The notes: generated from the sequence alone by a model not told the origin. A DNA stretch of 46,584 nt from an uncultured beta proteobacterium (GCA_903944725.1 CAJASX010000044.1:1-46584), one strand, 5' to 3'; positions 29,127 through 39,663 are shown, numbered from the stretch's first letter. Made by a program: numbers and translations.

Positions 29127-30446
29127 ATGAACCGCAGTTTTTATACCATCATGGCAGCGCAGTTTTTTTCGTCGCTGGCCGATAATGCTTTGCTTATTGC
29201 TGCGATTGCGCTTTTAATCCAATTAGAAGCACCGGCGTGGATGACGCCATTGCTAAAATTATTTTTTGTCCTTTCGTATGTAGTGCTCGCTGCATTTGTC
29301 GGTGCCTTTGCCGATTCACGCCCCAAAGGCAATGTCATGTTTATTACCAATACGATTAAATTTATTGGCTGTATGGCGATGCTCTTTGGTAGTCATCCTT
29401 TACTATCGTATGCCATCGTTGGGCTAGGAGCAGCCGCCTACTCACCTGCTAAATATGGTATTTTAACTGAGCTTTTACCCCCCGAAAAATTAGTCGCAGC
29501 TAATGGCTGGATTGAAGGTTTGACGGTTAGCTCAATTATCTTTGGCACAGTTTTAGGTGGCGTCTTAATTAGTCAGACTATTTCTAGCGAACTACTGAGC
29601 TTCGATATGCCACTAATTACTACCTCGGTTGATACCCCTGCCGAATCGGCTATCTTAGTCATTATGCTGATTTACATCGTTGCTGCGCTCATCAACTTGC
29701 GCATACCAGATACAGGCGTAAAGTACCCTGCGCAGAAAACGAATCCTATTGACCTTATCGTCGACTTTGCACATTGCTTTAAAACCCTCTGGAATGATCG
29801 TCTTGGGCAAATTTCTTTAGCCGTTACCACCTTGTTTTGGGGCGCAGGAGCAACCCTACAATTTATTGTCTTGAAATGGGCTCAAGTAGCATTAAATATG
29901 AATCTGTCACAAGGTGCAATTTTACAGGCCATATCTGCAGTTGGAGTGGCTGGCGGCGCTGTCTATGCCGCTTGGAAAGTGCCTCTTAAGCAATCCTTAC
30001 GAGTCTTGCCGCATGGCATAGCAATGGGTATCGTAGTTTGTACCATGGCTTTTTATAACGCCGATATGCTGCCTGCTACTACCTTATTGCAAATTGGTAA
30101 ATTAAAAATAACTCTCAATTTATTACCACCCTATTTATTATTAATATTAGTAGGCTGGCTGGCGGGCTATTTTGTAGTGCCAATGAATGCCCTTTTACAA
30201 CATCGTGGCCATGTATTAATGTCAGCGGGACATTCAATTGCAGTGCAAAATTTCAATGAAAATTTATCGGTCTTAGGGATGTTATTAATTTATGCACTAT
30301 TAATTTGGCTAGATATTCCAGTGCCCATCATGATTCTAGGTTTTGGTATTAGTGTAAGTTTCATTATGTGGCTGGTCATCCGCCGTCACGCTGCTAATCA
30401 GGCCGAATATGACTCTTTACATTTAATCGGTGAAGCTAAGCATTAG
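29127..30446 (+). CDS. lplT: Lysophospholipid transporter LplT (MFS)
   Basis: LplT flips lysophospholipids, mainly lysophosphatidylethanolamine, across the inner membrane for re-acylation. The 439 residues contain about 12 hydrophobic segments. The N-terminus FYTIMAAQFFSSLADNALLIAA and the motif AAYSPAKYGILTELLPPEKLVAANGWIEG are typical of the family. In E. coli lplT is fused in operon with the acyltransferase aas; no such gene is next to it here. A 5-bp hairpin (TAGAG / CTCTA, about 30445-30459) lies across the stop codon and the 9-base gap to the convergent gene. Confidence 0.94.
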   Translation: MNRSFYTIMAAQFFSSLADNALLIAAIALLIQLEAPAWMTPLLKLFFVLSYVVLAAFVGAFADSRPKGNVMFITNTIKFIGCMAMLFGSHPLLSYAIVGLGAAAYSPAKYGILTELLPPEKLVAANGWIEGLTVSSIIFGTVLGGVLISQTISSELLSFDMPLITTSVDTPAESAILVIMLIYIVAALINLRIPDTGVKYPAQKTNPIDLIVDFAHCFKTLWNDRLGQISLAVTTLFWGAGATLQFIVLKWAQVALNMNLSQGAILQAISAVGVAGGAVYAAWKVPLKQSLRVLPHGIAMGIVVCTMAFYNADMLPATTLLQIGKLKITLNLLPPYLLLILVGWLAGYFVVPMNALLQHRGHVLMSAGHSIAVQNFNENLSVLGMLLIYALLIWLDIPVPIMILGFGISVSFIMWLVIRRHAANQAEYDSLHLIGEAKH

Positions 30447-30455
30447 AGTTTTGCT

Positions 30456-31034
30456 CTATAAATTATGTAATACCGAGTGCGCTAACAAGAGGTCGGCCCA
30501 GAGTAAGGCCTTGTCTTGTGGGCGACCCAGCAAATGAGCTAAATCGAAGCTGGCGATTAATGGAATCTCAAAAGTACTATCAGTTTTAGCGCTATTAAGA
30601 CTAAGCACAATTTCACGCAATTGTGGCAGAGCATCTTTCTCGCCACTAAGACTTTGCGCAGCCACGACCCCAAACGCTACTGCCACTAAGGGGTAATTTG
30701 GTGCGGGAGTCGCAATGGGGTCAAGTAATTGCTTGCCATCTAGCCGATACCAGCGCCATTCGTGGGCAGCTAAACCCAGTACTCGCAAACATTGTTTAAA
30801 CAAGATTGCTTCTTCACCAACTATTGCTTTACCAAAAAACCACCATTGGAATTGTGGGGTTGTCTGCTCAAGTGGTGAAGCCGCCAAAGCCGACTGAGTT
30901 TGCAGGGTGGTGGCAGTTAGCTCGGACTGCGCACTTGGTGTTGGGGTTAACGAAGTGATTCGCGCCGTGGAATCACGTGCCAACCACTCAGAGATTCCCA
31001 TTTCTTTTAAGTAGGCAGAACGCTCTTGATTCAT
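30456..31034 (-). CDS. Degenerate uracil-DNA-glycosylase-like protein; candidate DNA polymerase III psi subunit (HolD-like)
   Basis: A 192-residue protein with two readable parts. Residues 1-20 (MNQERSAYLKEMGISEWLAR) align without gaps to the start of E. coli HolD as I remember it: Leu9, Gly13, Ile14, Trp17 and Arg20 coincide. Residues 28-61 are a Ser/Thr/Gln/Ala linker. Residues 62-188 resemble family 4 uracil-DNA glycosylases: WWFFGKAIVGEE stands for the usual GEAPG-type motif, VAFGVVAAQSL for the LG..AAQ strand, and SFDLAHLLGRPQDKALLWADL for HPAYLLR..DK...W.DL. The catalytic HP is replaced by FD and the cluster cysteines are absent, so glycosylase activity is unlikely. Its ATG overlaps the rimI TGA. 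In E. coli holD lies beside rimI. A plain hypothetical protein is the conservative call. Confidence 0.6.
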   Translation of the reverse strand: MNQERSAYLKEMGISEWLARDSTARITSLTPTPSAQSELTATTLQTQSALAASPLEQTTPQFQWWFFGKAIVGEEAILFKQCLRVLGLAAHEWRWYRLDGKQLLDPIATPAPNYPLVAVAFGVVAAQSLSGEKDALPQLREIVLSLNSAKTDSTFEIPLIASFDLAHLLGRPQDKALLWADLLLAHSVLHNL

Positions 31035-31507
31035 AGGGTATCTATCTTAAGCGATTTTGCCATCACCTTGGCATCTTCACGCACCCCCAACAAAGCGTCA
31101 AGCGGGTAATATTCTTTTCTTTGTCCAATGTGCTCAAAGCCCAAACGCTCATATAATTTAATTGCAACTAAATTGCTGGCCCGCACTTCTAAAATGATGC
31201 GTTGATAATGACTTTGCCGAGCTATGTTTTCAATTGATGTCATTAGACACGTACCAATACCGCGCTGACGAACAGCAGAATTCACGGTAATATTTAAAAG
31301 ATGTAATTCATCTACGGCCGGAAACAAAATAAAATAAGCCCATAAGGCATTGCTTGCTTCGCTCTCAACGCAGTAGGCCCAGTGCCCAGCAGCCAAAGAA
31401 TCAGTGAAATTGCCGCGTGTCCAGGGGTGCGTATGCGAAGCTAATTCAAGCAATAAAACTGCATCTAAATCTGCAGTCAGCATCGCTCGAAAAGATAAGT
31501 TACTCAT
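31031..31507 (-). CDS. rimI: Ribosomal-protein-alanine N-acetyltransferase RimI
   Basis: RimI is a GNAT acetyltransferase that modifies the N-terminal alanine of ribosomal protein S18. The 158 residues show motif A-type acetyl-CoA binding (VRQRGIGTCLMTSIE; Q/RxxGxG/A pattern), the Asn/Leu-rich ASNLVAIKLYERLGF, and RKEYYP near the end, all typical of RimI. It follows tsaB by 23 bases and overlaps the next gene by the ATGA arrangement. The tsaB-rimI pair is common in Burkholderiales. Confidence 0.92.
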   Translation of the reverse strand: MSNLSFRAMLTADLDAVLLLELASHTHPWTRGNFTDSLAAGHWAYCVESEASNALWAYFILFPAVDELHLLNITVNSAVRQRGIGTCLMTSIENIARQSHYQRIILEVRASNLVAIKLYERLGFEHIGQRKEYYPLDALLGVREDAKVMAKSLKIDTL

Positions 31508-31530
31508 TTTCTTGCCTAAAAGAATTGATC

Positions 31531-32244
31531 TTACCCCGTAGCTAAGGGCTTTTCAGATAATTTGCTGCGAGCTCTTTCTGCGCTAGTAAACGCCACCTTA
31601 TTACGCACATATAACGGTTTGAGTAAACGAACATCATGTTGTAAGCCTGCAATTAGTTGCTGTTTAGCACAAGCTAAGATACCTAATGCATTGGCATTTA
31701 TCTCGCCATGCGCAAGTGCTTGTATGGCGTGGTTACATAACACCACACCACTCCCTACTACCCAGCCAATTCCCTGGGTATCAAGCGTGCCTGGCAAGGC
31801 TAACTGTGGCTCGGCTAGGCGCGTTGGCCAACCGTCTTGCATGGTGTACTTTGCCCAATAAACCTCACCCATTCGAGCATCGAGAATCACCAGAAAATGC
31901 TCGTTATCATGAGATTGATAGTTGCCACTTTGTACAGCTTGCATTGCAATACTATCTAAGCTAACTACCGATAGCACTGGTAAATTGGCGCCTAGGGCTA
32001 AACCTTGTGCACAAGCCACTCCTAAACGTACACCTGTAAATGCACCAGGACCAATATCAACCGCAATGGCATCTAAATCGACTAATTCAAGTTGTGCTTC
32101 TTGCAATAGCGTTTGTACCCAAGGAAGCAAATATTGACTAGCAGTAGAGCCCACATCGTCGTGACGCTGCAAGATTTTTTGCTGAGTTAAACCTAATGCT
32201 ACCGAACACCACGAACTTGAAGTTTCAATCGCCAAGATGCGCAT
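31531..32244 (-). CDS. tsaB: tRNA threonylcarbamoyladenosine biosynthesis protein TsaB
   Basis: TsaB is the scaffold partner of TsaD in making t6A37 in tRNAs that read ANN codons. From ATG 32244 (a TTG two codons earlier is less likely) it has 237 residues. The ASKHA-fold N-terminus MRILAIETSSS and the phosphate loop-like IGPGAFTGVRLGVA are diagnostic. It starts 9 bases after the VOC gene and so seems to be carried on the methylmalonyl-pathway transcript, an odd pairing of a tRNA-modification gene with catabolism. Confidence 0.93.
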   Translation of the reverse strand: MRILAIETSSSWCSVALGLTQQKILQRHDDVGSTASQYLLPWVQTLLQEAQLELVDLDAIAVDIGPGAFTGVRLGVACAQGLALGANLPVLSVVSLDSIAMQAVQSGNYQSHDNEHFLVILDARMGEVYWAKYTMQDGWPTRLAEPQLALPGTLDTQGIGWVVGSGVVLCNHAIQALAHGEINANALGILACAKQQLIAGLQHDVRLLKPLYVRNKVAFTSAERARSKLSEKPLATG

Positions 32245-32253
32245 GAGCAATCG

Positions 32254-32736
32254 CTATGTAGTTACAGTTAAAGACTGAATTATCTTAGCAGGGGCTTGTA
32301 CTAATTCAATTAAAACACCTTCGCCACTAAAAGGAAATTCATCACTGGCTTTGGGGTGAATAAAGATAATGTCATGTCCTCCGGCGCCTGGGCGAATGCC
32401 GCCTGGCGCAAAGCGCAAGCCTTGCGCCGTAAGCCATTCTACTGCCAGTGGTAAATCATCAACCCATAAACCAATATGATTTAAAGGGGTGTGCTGCACT
32501 GCTGGTTTTTTATCAAGATCAATTGGCTGCATTAAATCGACTTCTACTTCATTGCTGCTGCCGCCAAGCGCGCAAATATCTTCATCAACATTTTCACGTG
32601 TCGAAACAAAGCTATGCTTAAATTGCAAGCCCAATAAGTCAATCCATAAGCGCCGTAATTTACTTTTATCGGTACCGCCAATAGCAATCTGTTGAACCCC
32701 TAAAATTCGGAAAGGTCGTTGATTCACTGTTTGCAT
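32254..32736 (-). CDS. VOC-fold protein, candidate methylmalonyl-CoA epimerase
   Basis: A 160-residue two-module vicinal-oxygen-chelate protein. The C-terminal module reads [11 protein letters not shown] ... [16 protein letters not shown] ... GVLIELVQ, closely resembling methylmalonyl-CoA epimerase (known pattern GA.G..IAFLHPK...GVLIEL). His87 and Glu144 match metal ligands. The first ligand, normally His in the N-terminal DHIAIAV motif, is Gln16 here (VQQIAIGG), so metal binding or activity may differ. It is 30 bases downstream of pccA, in the cluster that has the mutase and the carboxylase but no other epimerase. Databases often call such proteins lactoylglutathione lyase; context favours epimerase. 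Confidence 0.65.
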   Translation of the reverse strand: MQTVNQRPFRILGVQQIAIGGTDKSKLRRLWIDLLGLQFKHSFVSTRENVDEDICALGGSSNEVEVDLMQPIDLDKKPAVQHTPLNHIGLWVDDLPLAVEWLTAQGLRFAPGGIRPGAGGHDIIFIHPKASDEFPFSGEGVLIELVQAPAKIIQSLTVTT

Positions 32737-32766
32737 ATGAGTTTTCTCAATTAATTATTATTAAAA

Positions 32767-34803
32767 TTATTGAAAGCGCATAATAATTTGATCTACTGAC
32801 AAACTATCGCCCTGCTGTACCAATAATTCTGAAACGACACCATCTTGCGCAGCCTGTAGGGTATTTTCCATTTTCATTGCCTCAATTGCTGCTAATTTTT
32901 GACCTGCAATTACAGTTTCACCAGCCTTCACGCAGAGTTGCGTTAATAGGCCAGGCATCGGCGAAAGTAGCATTTTAGAAGTATCTGGTAGGGCTTTCAT
33001 CGGCATACGTTGTTGCATAGCTCCGCCAAAAGGGCTTAAAACGATGCACTCATACTGCGCACCATCTAACGCCAAATGATAAGCAATGCCCCGCCGCACA
33101 ACTTGCGCAGTTAGCTTGCGAGTGCCATTAATAGTGGCCTGCAAAATAATTGTGCCAGGGCGCCAATTACTTGCAATGTCATAACGGCTTAAACCATTAT
33201 CACCCTCAACAAAAACGGTATAAGCACCATTTTTTTGTTCAATGCGAGTTGGCAAATTGTATTGATCATCGCTTGAGCCTACCCGTCTACCCGTAACCAC
33301 CACAAAGCGCTTCGCTATTACCATTTCATGACCAACCAATTGACCATCAATCAGTTGGATGTGTTCTAAGTAGCGATGCCGCATAAACGTCGCTAAAGCG
33401 GCAAATAAATAAGGGTCACTAGGTTGAACCGAGTCATGGTGAAAGCCATCAGGATATTCTTCAGCAATAAAGCCTGTATTAAAGTCGCCCGAAACAAAAC
33501 GGGGGTGCTGAAATAAGGCTGCCTGGAAGGGAATAGTTGAATGGATGCCGCGAATCACAAATTCATTTAAGGCGCTACGCATTTTCTCAATTGCCTCTTG
33601 CCGATTTGCCCCGTGCACAATCAGCTTCGCAATCATCGAGTCGTAATACATTGGTATTTCGCCACCCTCAAAAACTCCAGTGTCAATTCGCACCCCATTA
33701 ATGGCTTCGGGTGGACGATATTTAACTAAGCGGCCAGTCGAAGGTAAAAAGTTTCGAAATGGATCATCGGCATTAATTCGACATTCCATTGCCCAACCAT
33801 TTAATTGAATTTGCGCTTGGCTAAAAGCTAACTTTTCACCCGCAGCAATACGAATCATTTGCTCTACCAAATCAAGCCCGGTAATTGCTTCGGTAACGGG
33901 ATGCTCGACTTGTAAGCGAGTATTCATTTCTAAAAAATAAAAAGATTGGTCTGCGCCGACAACAAACTCAACTGTACCCGCCGATTGATATTGCACCGCC
34001 TTTGCTAAGGCAACCGCTTGTTCGCCCATGGCTTTACGCGTCTCAGCACTAATAAAAGGTGATGGCGCTTCTTCGATGACCTTTTGGTGGCGACGTTGAA
34101 TCGAGCATTCTCGTTCCCATAAATACACCACATTACCGTAAGCATCGCCCAGAATTTGAATTTCAATGTGCCGCGGTTCAACCACAAATTTTTCAATAAA
34201 TACTCGATCATCACCGAAATTATTAGCCGCCTCAGTTTTGCAGGTAACAAAACCAGTGAGCACTTCGGCATCATTATTAGCAACGCGCAGACCTTTGCCG
34301 CCCCCGCCTGCTGAGGCTTTAATCATTACTGGGTAACCAATACCTTGAGCAATTTTGACTGCCTCTTCGGGGCTGCCAATCACTTCGTTATAACCAGGAA
34401 TGGTATTTACATGGGCCGCTAAGGCCAGTTTTTTAGACGCAATTTTGTCGCCCATAGCTGCAATCGCGGCAAATTTTGGACCAATAAAGGTAATGCCTGC
34501 GGCTTCAGCGCGTTCTGCAAATTCGGCATTCTCCGACAAAAAACCGTATCCAGGATGAACTGCTTCAGCGCCAGTATCTTTGCAGGCCTGAATAATGTGC
34601 TCAATTAATAAATAAGATTCACGCGATGGTGCTGGACCAATATAAACAGCTTCATCAGCCATGCGTACGTGTCGGGCTTCCCGATCTGCTTCAGAATAAA
34701 CTGCAACTGTTTTAATGCCCAGCCGTTGTGCGGTAGCAATTATTCGACAAGCAATTTCACCCCGATTAGCAATTAAAATTTTCTTAAACATCTTTTTAGT
34801 CAT
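32767..34803 (-). CDS. pccA: Acyl-CoA (probably propionyl-CoA) carboxylase, biotin-carrying alpha subunit
   Basis: The alpha subunit carboxylates biotin and carries it. The 678 residues contain a biotin carboxylase domain (FKKILIANRGEIACRI; glycine-rich KASAGGGGKGLR; EMNTRLQVEHPVTE), a BT-like bridging region (about 480-600) as in propionyl-CoA carboxylases, and a C-terminal biotinyl domain with EAMKMEN, biotinylated at Lys644. ATG 34803 has AAGGA nine bases upstream. The neighbours pccB, meaB and mutase point to propionyl-CoA as substrate, although acetyl- or methylcrotonyl-CoA cannot be excluded by sequence alone. Confidence 0.92.
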   Translation of the reverse strand: MTKKMFKKILIANRGEIACRIIATAQRLGIKTVAVYSEADREARHVRMADEAVYIGPAPSRESYLLIEHIIQACKDTGAEAVHPGYGFLSENAEFAERAEAAGITFIGPKFAAIAAMGDKIASKKLALAAHVNTIPGYNEVIGSPEEAVKIAQGIGYPVMIKASAGGGGKGLRVANNDAEVLTGFVTCKTEAANNFGDDRVFIEKFVVEPRHIEIQILGDAYGNVVYLWERECSIQRRHQKVIEEAPSPFISAETRKAMGEQAVALAKAVQYQSAGTVEFVVGADQSFYFLEMNTRLQVEHPVTEAITGLDLVEQMIRIAAGEKLAFSQAQIQLNGWAMECRINADDPFRNFLPSTGRLVKYRPPEAINGVRIDTGVFEGGEIPMYYDSMIAKLIVHGANRQEAIEKMRSALNEFVIRGIHSTIPFQAALFQHPRFVSGDFNTGFIAEEYPDGFHHDSVQPSDPYLFAALATFMRHRYLEHIQLIDGQLVGHEMVIAKRFVVVTGRRVGSSDDQYNLPTRIEQKNGAYTVFVEGDNGLSRYDIASNWRPGTIILQATINGTRKLTAQVVRRGIAYHLALDGAQYECIVLSPFGGAMQQRMPMKALPDTSKMLLSPMPGLLTQLCVKAGETVIAGQKLAAIEAMKMENTLQAAQDGVVSELLVQQGDSLSVDQIIMRFQ

Positions 34804-34821
34804 AATGAATTTTCCTTAGGC

Positions 34822-36354
34822 TTACAGCGGAATATTGCCGTGCTTACGCGTCGGATTTTGTAGCTCTTTACCTTTCAGCATGACTAGCGATCTAGCGATC
34901 CGCTTACGACTCTCGTGCGGCAGAATGACATCATCAATATAACCACGCCGTCCTGCGACAAAGGGATTGGCAAATTTTGCCTTGTACTCAGCTTCCCGAG
35001 CATTAATTTTATTGGTATCGCCTTTTTCTTCACGAAAAATAATTTCTACTGCGCCTTTGGGTCCCATCACCGCAATTTCTGCTGAAGGCCAGGCGAAGTT
35101 CACATCGCCGCGCAAGTGCTTCGATGCCATCACATCATAAGCGCCACCATATGCTTTCCGGGTAATTAAGGTAACCTTTGGTACCGTGCAATCGGCATAG
35201 GCATACAATAATTTAGCGCCATGCTTAATAATGCCGCCATACTCTTGAGCGGTACCCGGCATAAAACCAGGCACATCAACTAAGGTCACTATCGAAATAT
35301 TAAAGGCATCACAAAAACGCACGAACCGGGCCGCCTTAATTGAAGATTTAATATCCAAGCAGCCCGCTAGTACTAATGGCTGATTGGCAACAATGCCAAT
35401 CGTTTGGCCTTCCATCCGCGCAAAGCCAATAATGATATTTTTCGCAAAATGGGGCTGCAATTCAAAAAACTCGCCATCGTCAGCAATTTTTTGAATTAAT
35501 TCATGCATATCGTAAGGTTGATTTGGATTGGCTGGCACTAATGTGTCGAGCGAATAATCGGGCTCCTCATTGCGTTTAGCAGAGCGCACAATAGGTGGCT
35601 TTTCACGATTAGATAGTGGTAAATAATTAAAGAAGCGCCGCAACATCATGATCGCTTCAACATCATTTTCAAAGGCTAAGTCACAAACACCCGAAACAGT
35701 CGAGTGGGTTATTGCTCCGCCCAACTCTTCTGCGCTGACGTCTTCATGGGTTACGGTCTTCACTACTTCAGGGCCCGTAACAAACATATACGAACTATCT
35801 TTGACCATAAAAATAAAATCGGTCAACGCTGGCGAGTAAACCGCGCCACCTGCGCATGGCCCCATGATCAATGAAATTTGGGGAATAACACCTGAAGCGG
35901 TAACGTTGCGTTGAAAAATTTCAGCATAGCCACCTAATGACGCTACGCCCTCTTGAATTCGGGCGCCACCCGAATCGTTTAAACCAATTACTGGTGCTCC
36001 CACTTTCAGGGCTTGATCCATTATTTTGCAGATTTTTTCAGCATGGGCTTCAGATAATGAGCCGCCAAGCACTGTAAAGTCTTGCGAGAACACAAATACC
36101 AAACGACCATTAATCATGCCGTAACCAGTAACCACGCCATCACCAGGAACAGTTTGATCGCCCATGCCAAAATCGTTACAACGATGTTCAACAAACATAT
36201 CCCACTCTTCAAAGCTACCCGCATCCAGCAATAACTCAATGCGCTCACGGGCTGTTAGCTTACCCTTGGCGTGTTGTGCTTGAATGCGTTTTTGACCCCC
36301 GCCTAAACGAGCAAGTTCGCGCTTTGCGGCAAGTTGTTCAATAATTTCTTGCAT
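34822..36354 (-). CDS. pccB: Acyl-CoA (probably propionyl-CoA) carboxylase, carboxyltransferase beta subunit
   Basis: The beta subunit transfers the carboxyl group from biotin to propionyl-CoA, giving (S)-methylmalonyl-CoA. The 510 residues match the PccB length. Visible: [22 protein letters not shown], the oxyanion-type [24 protein letters not shown] and [13 protein letters not shown], then in the second half [28 protein letters not shown] and ARE-KF patterns at the end. The next genes lie 18 bases (pccA) and 20 bases (meaB) away, so it belongs to one operon. Confidence 0.95.
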   Translation of the reverse strand: MQEIIEQLAAKRELARLGGGQKRIQAQHAKGKLTARERIELLLDAGSFEEWDMFVEHRCNDFGMGDQTVPGDGVVTGYGMINGRLVFVFSQDFTVLGGSLSEAHAEKICKIMDQALKVGAPVIGLNDSGGARIQEGVASLGGYAEIFQRNVTASGVIPQISLIMGPCAGGAVYSPALTDFIFMVKDSSYMFVTGPEVVKTVTHEDVSAEELGGAITHSTVSGVCDLAFENDVEAIMMLRRFFNYLPLSNREKPPIVRSAKRNEEPDYSLDTLVPANPNQPYDMHELIQKIADDGEFFELQPHFAKNIIIGFARMEGQTIGIVANQPLVLAGCLDIKSSIKAARFVRFCDAFNISIVTLVDVPGFMPGTAQEYGGIIKHGAKLLYAYADCTVPKVTLITRKAYGGAYDVMASKHLRGDVNFAWPSAEIAVMGPKGAVEIIFREEKGDTNKINAREAEYKAKFANPFVAGRRGYIDDVILPHESRKRIARSLVMLKGKELQNPTRKHGNIPL

Positions 36355-36374
36355 AAAAATTCCTTAATAAAGGT

Positions 36375-37406
36375 TTATTTTGCTAACAATTCAAGTAAGC
36401 GGCGCGCCGCCACCGAAGCTGCCATAGTGCCTTGATTTACGGCACTTACCATTTCTGGCAACAAAGCTTGTACCGCCTCATGCTCACGAAAACCAGCCTT
36501 AAGGCCAGCCTCAATCCGCTCCCACATCCAAGCGCCTGCTTGAGCTTGGCGCCTCGCTTGTAAACGTCCATTTGCAGTTTGTAACTGTTGAAAATGCAAA
36601 ATATGCGTCCACAACTCTGACACTCCTTGGCTGTGTAAAGCACTCATTGTCATTACCAATGGATGCCATGTTTCTTTTTCATGGGAAGCGTGATCAGGAT
36701 TACCTTGAAAACCCAATAAGCGTAAAGAACTAGTAATAAAAGCTTGGGCACGCATTGCGGCGTCGGGGTCGATATCGGCCTTATTAATAACAATTAAATC
36801 GGCTAATTCCATCACCCCTTTTTTTATTGCCTGTAAATCATCGCCGGCATTAGGCAATTGCAATAATAAAAATAAATCGGTCATGCCAGCTACAGCAATT
36901 TCACTTTGCCCTACCCCTACCGTTTCAACAATAACTACATCATGGCCCGCAGCTTCGGCAACTAGCATGGCTTCACGGGTTTTTTCTGCAACCCCGCCTA
37001 GGGTGCCAGAAGATGGGCTTGGGCGAATAAAGGCCTGCTCGTGTACCGATAACTTTTCCATGCGAGTTTTATCGCCTAAGATCGAGCCACCCGATAAACT
37101 CGATGAAGGATCAATGGCCAATACTGCAACGCGGTGGCCACGGGCAATCAGATATAAGCCCAGAGTTTCAATTAAGGTCGACTTACCAACGCCAGGCACA
37201 CCCGAGATACCCAAACGAAATGACCGGCCGGTATGCGGCAACAAAGTATTTAAAACTTCATCGGCTCTGGCCCGATGATCGGCACGAGTCGATTCTAATA
37301 AAGTAATGGTTTTAGCTAAAGCCCGACGCTGAGCTGCGCTTGGTGACGCAATAATAGCGTCGACTAAAGCGTGGTCTGCGGCAAGCAGCAAAGAATTGGC
37401 CGACAT
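36375..37406 (-). CDS. meaB: Methylmalonyl-CoA mutase-associated GTPase MeaB
   Basis: MeaB is a G3E-family GTPase that protects and reloads the B12-dependent mutase. The 343 residues show Walker [10 protein letters not shown] (69-77), switch-region [19 protein letters not shown] (a MeaB hallmark), [10 protein letters not shown] and the guanine-specificity motif NKAD. It starts 5 bases after the mutase stop codon, so the chaperone is made together with its client. The sequence shows nothing unusual. Confidence 0.96.
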   Translation of the reverse strand: MSANSLLLAADHALVDAIIASPSAAQRRALAKTITLLESTRADHRARADEVLNTLLPHTGRSFRLGISGVPGVGKSTLIETLGLYLIARGHRVAVLAIDPSSSLSGGSILGDKTRMEKLSVHEQAFIRPSPSSGTLGGVAEKTREAMLVAEAAGHDVVIVETVGVGQSEIAVAGMTDLFLLLQLPNAGDDLQAIKKGVMELADLIVINKADIDPDAAMRAQAFITSSLRLLGFQGNPDHASHEKETWHPLVMTMSALHSQGVSELWTHILHFQQLQTANGRLQARRQAQAGAWMWERIEAGLKAGFREHEAVQALLPEMVSAVNQGTMAASVAARRLLELLAK

Positions 37407-37411
37407 AATGT

Positions 37412-39607
37412 TTAAGTCAAGTTCTGCCGAATTTGTTCGAGCACGTCTTTAGCTGAAGCTGGTATTGGCGTACCTGGGCCATAAATACCCTTAACACCTG
37501 CTTCATACAAAAATTCATAATCTTGTTTTGGAATCACACCACCTACAAATACAATGATGTCATTGCCACCAAGTTTTTTTAATTCATTAATAATGGCGGG
37601 CACCAAGGTTTTATGGCCAGCGGCTAAGGTCGAAATACCTAAGGCATGCACATCATTTTCTATTGCCTGGCGCGCGCATTCTTCGGGCGTTTGAAATAAA
37701 GGGCCAATATCAACATCAAAACCTAAATCAGCAAAAGCGGTGGCAACTACTTTAGCGCCACGATCATGTCCATCTTGGCCTAGCTTTGCGATCATTACCC
37801 GCGGGCGACGACCTACTTCCTTAGCAAATTGCTTAATCTCAATTTTTAGTTTTTCCCAGCCCTCGGCTGAATCGTAAGCAGCTGCATACACTCCGGTCAC
37901 CTTTTGCGTATCGGCGCGATGGCGCCCGTAAACTTGTTCTAAAGCATCTGATATTTCACCCACCGTGGCGCGTAAACGTACTGCAGCAACTGTTAAGGCT
38001 AACAAATTACCTGAATTATCTTCAGCTGCTTTTGTTAAGGCCTGCAAGGCTACCTCTACCTTAGCACTATCGCGCTTTGCTTTTACACTTTTTAAACGCG
38101 CAATTTGGTTATCGCGCACTTTATCATTGTCAATAATTAGCACATCAACCAAGTCTTCTTCAGCTAATTGGTATTTATTAACTCCCACAATGACATCGGT
38201 ACCCGAATCTATTTTGGCTTGTTTCTCAGCTGCGGCTGCTTCAATTTTGAGTTTCGCCCAGCCACTCTCAACTGCTTTGGTCATGCCGCCGAGCGCATCC
38301 ACCTCGAGAATTATTTCCCAAGCCTTATCGGCCATTTCTTGAGTCAAACTTTCCATTAAATAAGAGCCAGCCCAAGGATCGATGACGCTAGTAATATGGG
38401 TTTCTTCCTGCAAAATCAGTTGAGTGTTGCGAGCAATACGACTCGAGGTTGCCGACGGTAAAGCAATTGCCTCATCAAAAGAATTTGTATGCAGCGATTG
38501 AGTGCCACCAAAAACGGCAGCCATCGCCTCTACTGTGGTGCGCACAATATTGTTGTAGGGATCTTGCTCAGTCAACGACCAACCAGAGGTTTGGCAGTGG
38601 GTACGTAACATTAATGACTTCTGATTTTTAGGTTTAAATTCTTTCATCATGCGCCACCACAATAAGCGCGCGGCCCTTAACTTAGCGACCTCTAAATAAA
38701 AATTCATACCAATCGCAAAAAAGAATGACAGACGGCCAGCAAAACCATCTACGTCAAGGCCCCTAGCAAGCGCTGTTTTTACATATTCTTTACCATCAGC
38801 TAAAGTAAATGCTAGCTCTAATACTTGGTTAGCGCCCGCCTCTTGCATGTGATAGCCCGAAATTGAAATTGAATTAAATTTCGGCATATGTTTGGTGGTG
38901 TACTCAATAATGTCGCCAATAATACGAATCGATGGTTCAGGCGGATAAATATAGGTATTGCGCACCATGAACTCTTTTAAAATATCGTTTTGAATCGTGC
39001 CTGATAACTTTGCTTGGCTAACGCCCTGTTCTTCGCCCGCAACAATGTAGCCAGCCAAAATAGGCAGCACTGCGCCATTCATCGTCATCGATACTGAAAC
39101 TTTATCGAGGGGAATACCATCGAATAAAATTTTCATATCTTCAACCGAATCAATTGCCACCCCGGCCTTACCCACATCACCAGTAACACGGGGATGATCG
39201 GAGTCGTAGCCGCGATGGGTGGCCAAATCAAAGGCAACTGATACACCTTGACCACCAGCTGCAAGAGCCTGACGATAAAACGCATTTGATTCTTCAGCGG
39301 TAGAAAACCCCGCATACTGACGAATGGTCCACGGTCGTACTGTGTACATCGTAGCTTGTGGGCCGCGCATAAAAGGCTCAAAACCTGGCAAAGTCTGGGA
39401 AAAAGGTAAGTCACGGGTATCGGCCTCGGTATAGAGAGCTTTTAAATGAATGCCATCTGGCGTTTGCCACCCTAACTGCTCAATATCGCCCTTAGGAGCT
39501 GATTTTTCAGCTAATTTTTGCCAGCCAGCCAGATCGGCTTTGACAAAATCAGGCCATGATTCGCCAGCAGAGTTGATATTTTTTGGGTCTTTATCCACTT
39601 TATCCAT
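37412..39607 (-). CDS. scpA: Methylmalonyl-CoA mutase (adenosylcobalamin-dependent)
   Basis: The mutase converts (R)-methylmalonyl-CoA to succinyl-CoA. From ATG 39607, preceded by AGAGGAG at good spacing, it has 731 residues; the frame stays open to 39670 but that lead is not conserved. The substrate domain has [20 protein letters not shown], found in methylmalonyl- rather than isobutyryl-CoA mutases. The C-terminal B12 domain has the base-off motif GQDGHDRG with lower ligand His614. A single polypeptide serves here, as in the E. coli ScpA type. It is the first gene of the run and faces the gntR gene. Confidence 0.96.
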   Translation of the reverse strand: MDKVDKDPKNINSAGESWPDFVKADLAGWQKLAEKSAPKGDIEQLGWQTPDGIHLKALYTEADTRDLPFSQTLPGFEPFMRGPQATMYTVRPWTIRQYAGFSTAEESNAFYRQALAAGGQGVSVAFDLATHRGYDSDHPRVTGDVGKAGVAIDSVEDMKILFDGIPLDKVSVSMTMNGAVLPILAGYIVAGEEQGVSQAKLSGTIQNDILKEFMVRNTYIYPPEPSIRIIGDIIEYTTKHMPKFNSISISGYHMQEAGANQVLELAFTLADGKEYVKTALARGLDVDGFAGRLSFFFAIGMNFYLEVAKLRAARLLWWRMMKEFKPKNQKSLMLRTHCQTSGWSLTEQDPYNNIVRTTVEAMAAVFGGTQSLHTNSFDEAIALPSATSSRIARNTQLILQEETHITSVIDPWAGSYLMESLTQEMADKAWEIILEVDALGGMTKAVESGWAKLKIEAAAAEKQAKIDSGTDVIVGVNKYQLAEEDLVDVLIIDNDKVRDNQIARLKSVKAKRDSAKVEVALQALTKAAEDNSGNLLALTVAAVRLRATVGEISDALEQVYGRHRADTQKVTGVYAAAYDSAEGWEKLKIEIKQFAKEVGRRPRVMIAKLGQDGHDRGAKVVATAFADLGFDVDIGPLFQTPEECARQAIENDVHALGISTLAAGHKTLVPAIINELKKLGGNDIIVFVGGVIPKQDYEFLYEAGVKGIYGPGTPIPASAKDVLEQIRQNLT

Positions 39608-39663
39608 TAAGAACTCCTCTTTAGCCTTTATATCGATTAAAGCAACTTGTTTATGAATTGTGC

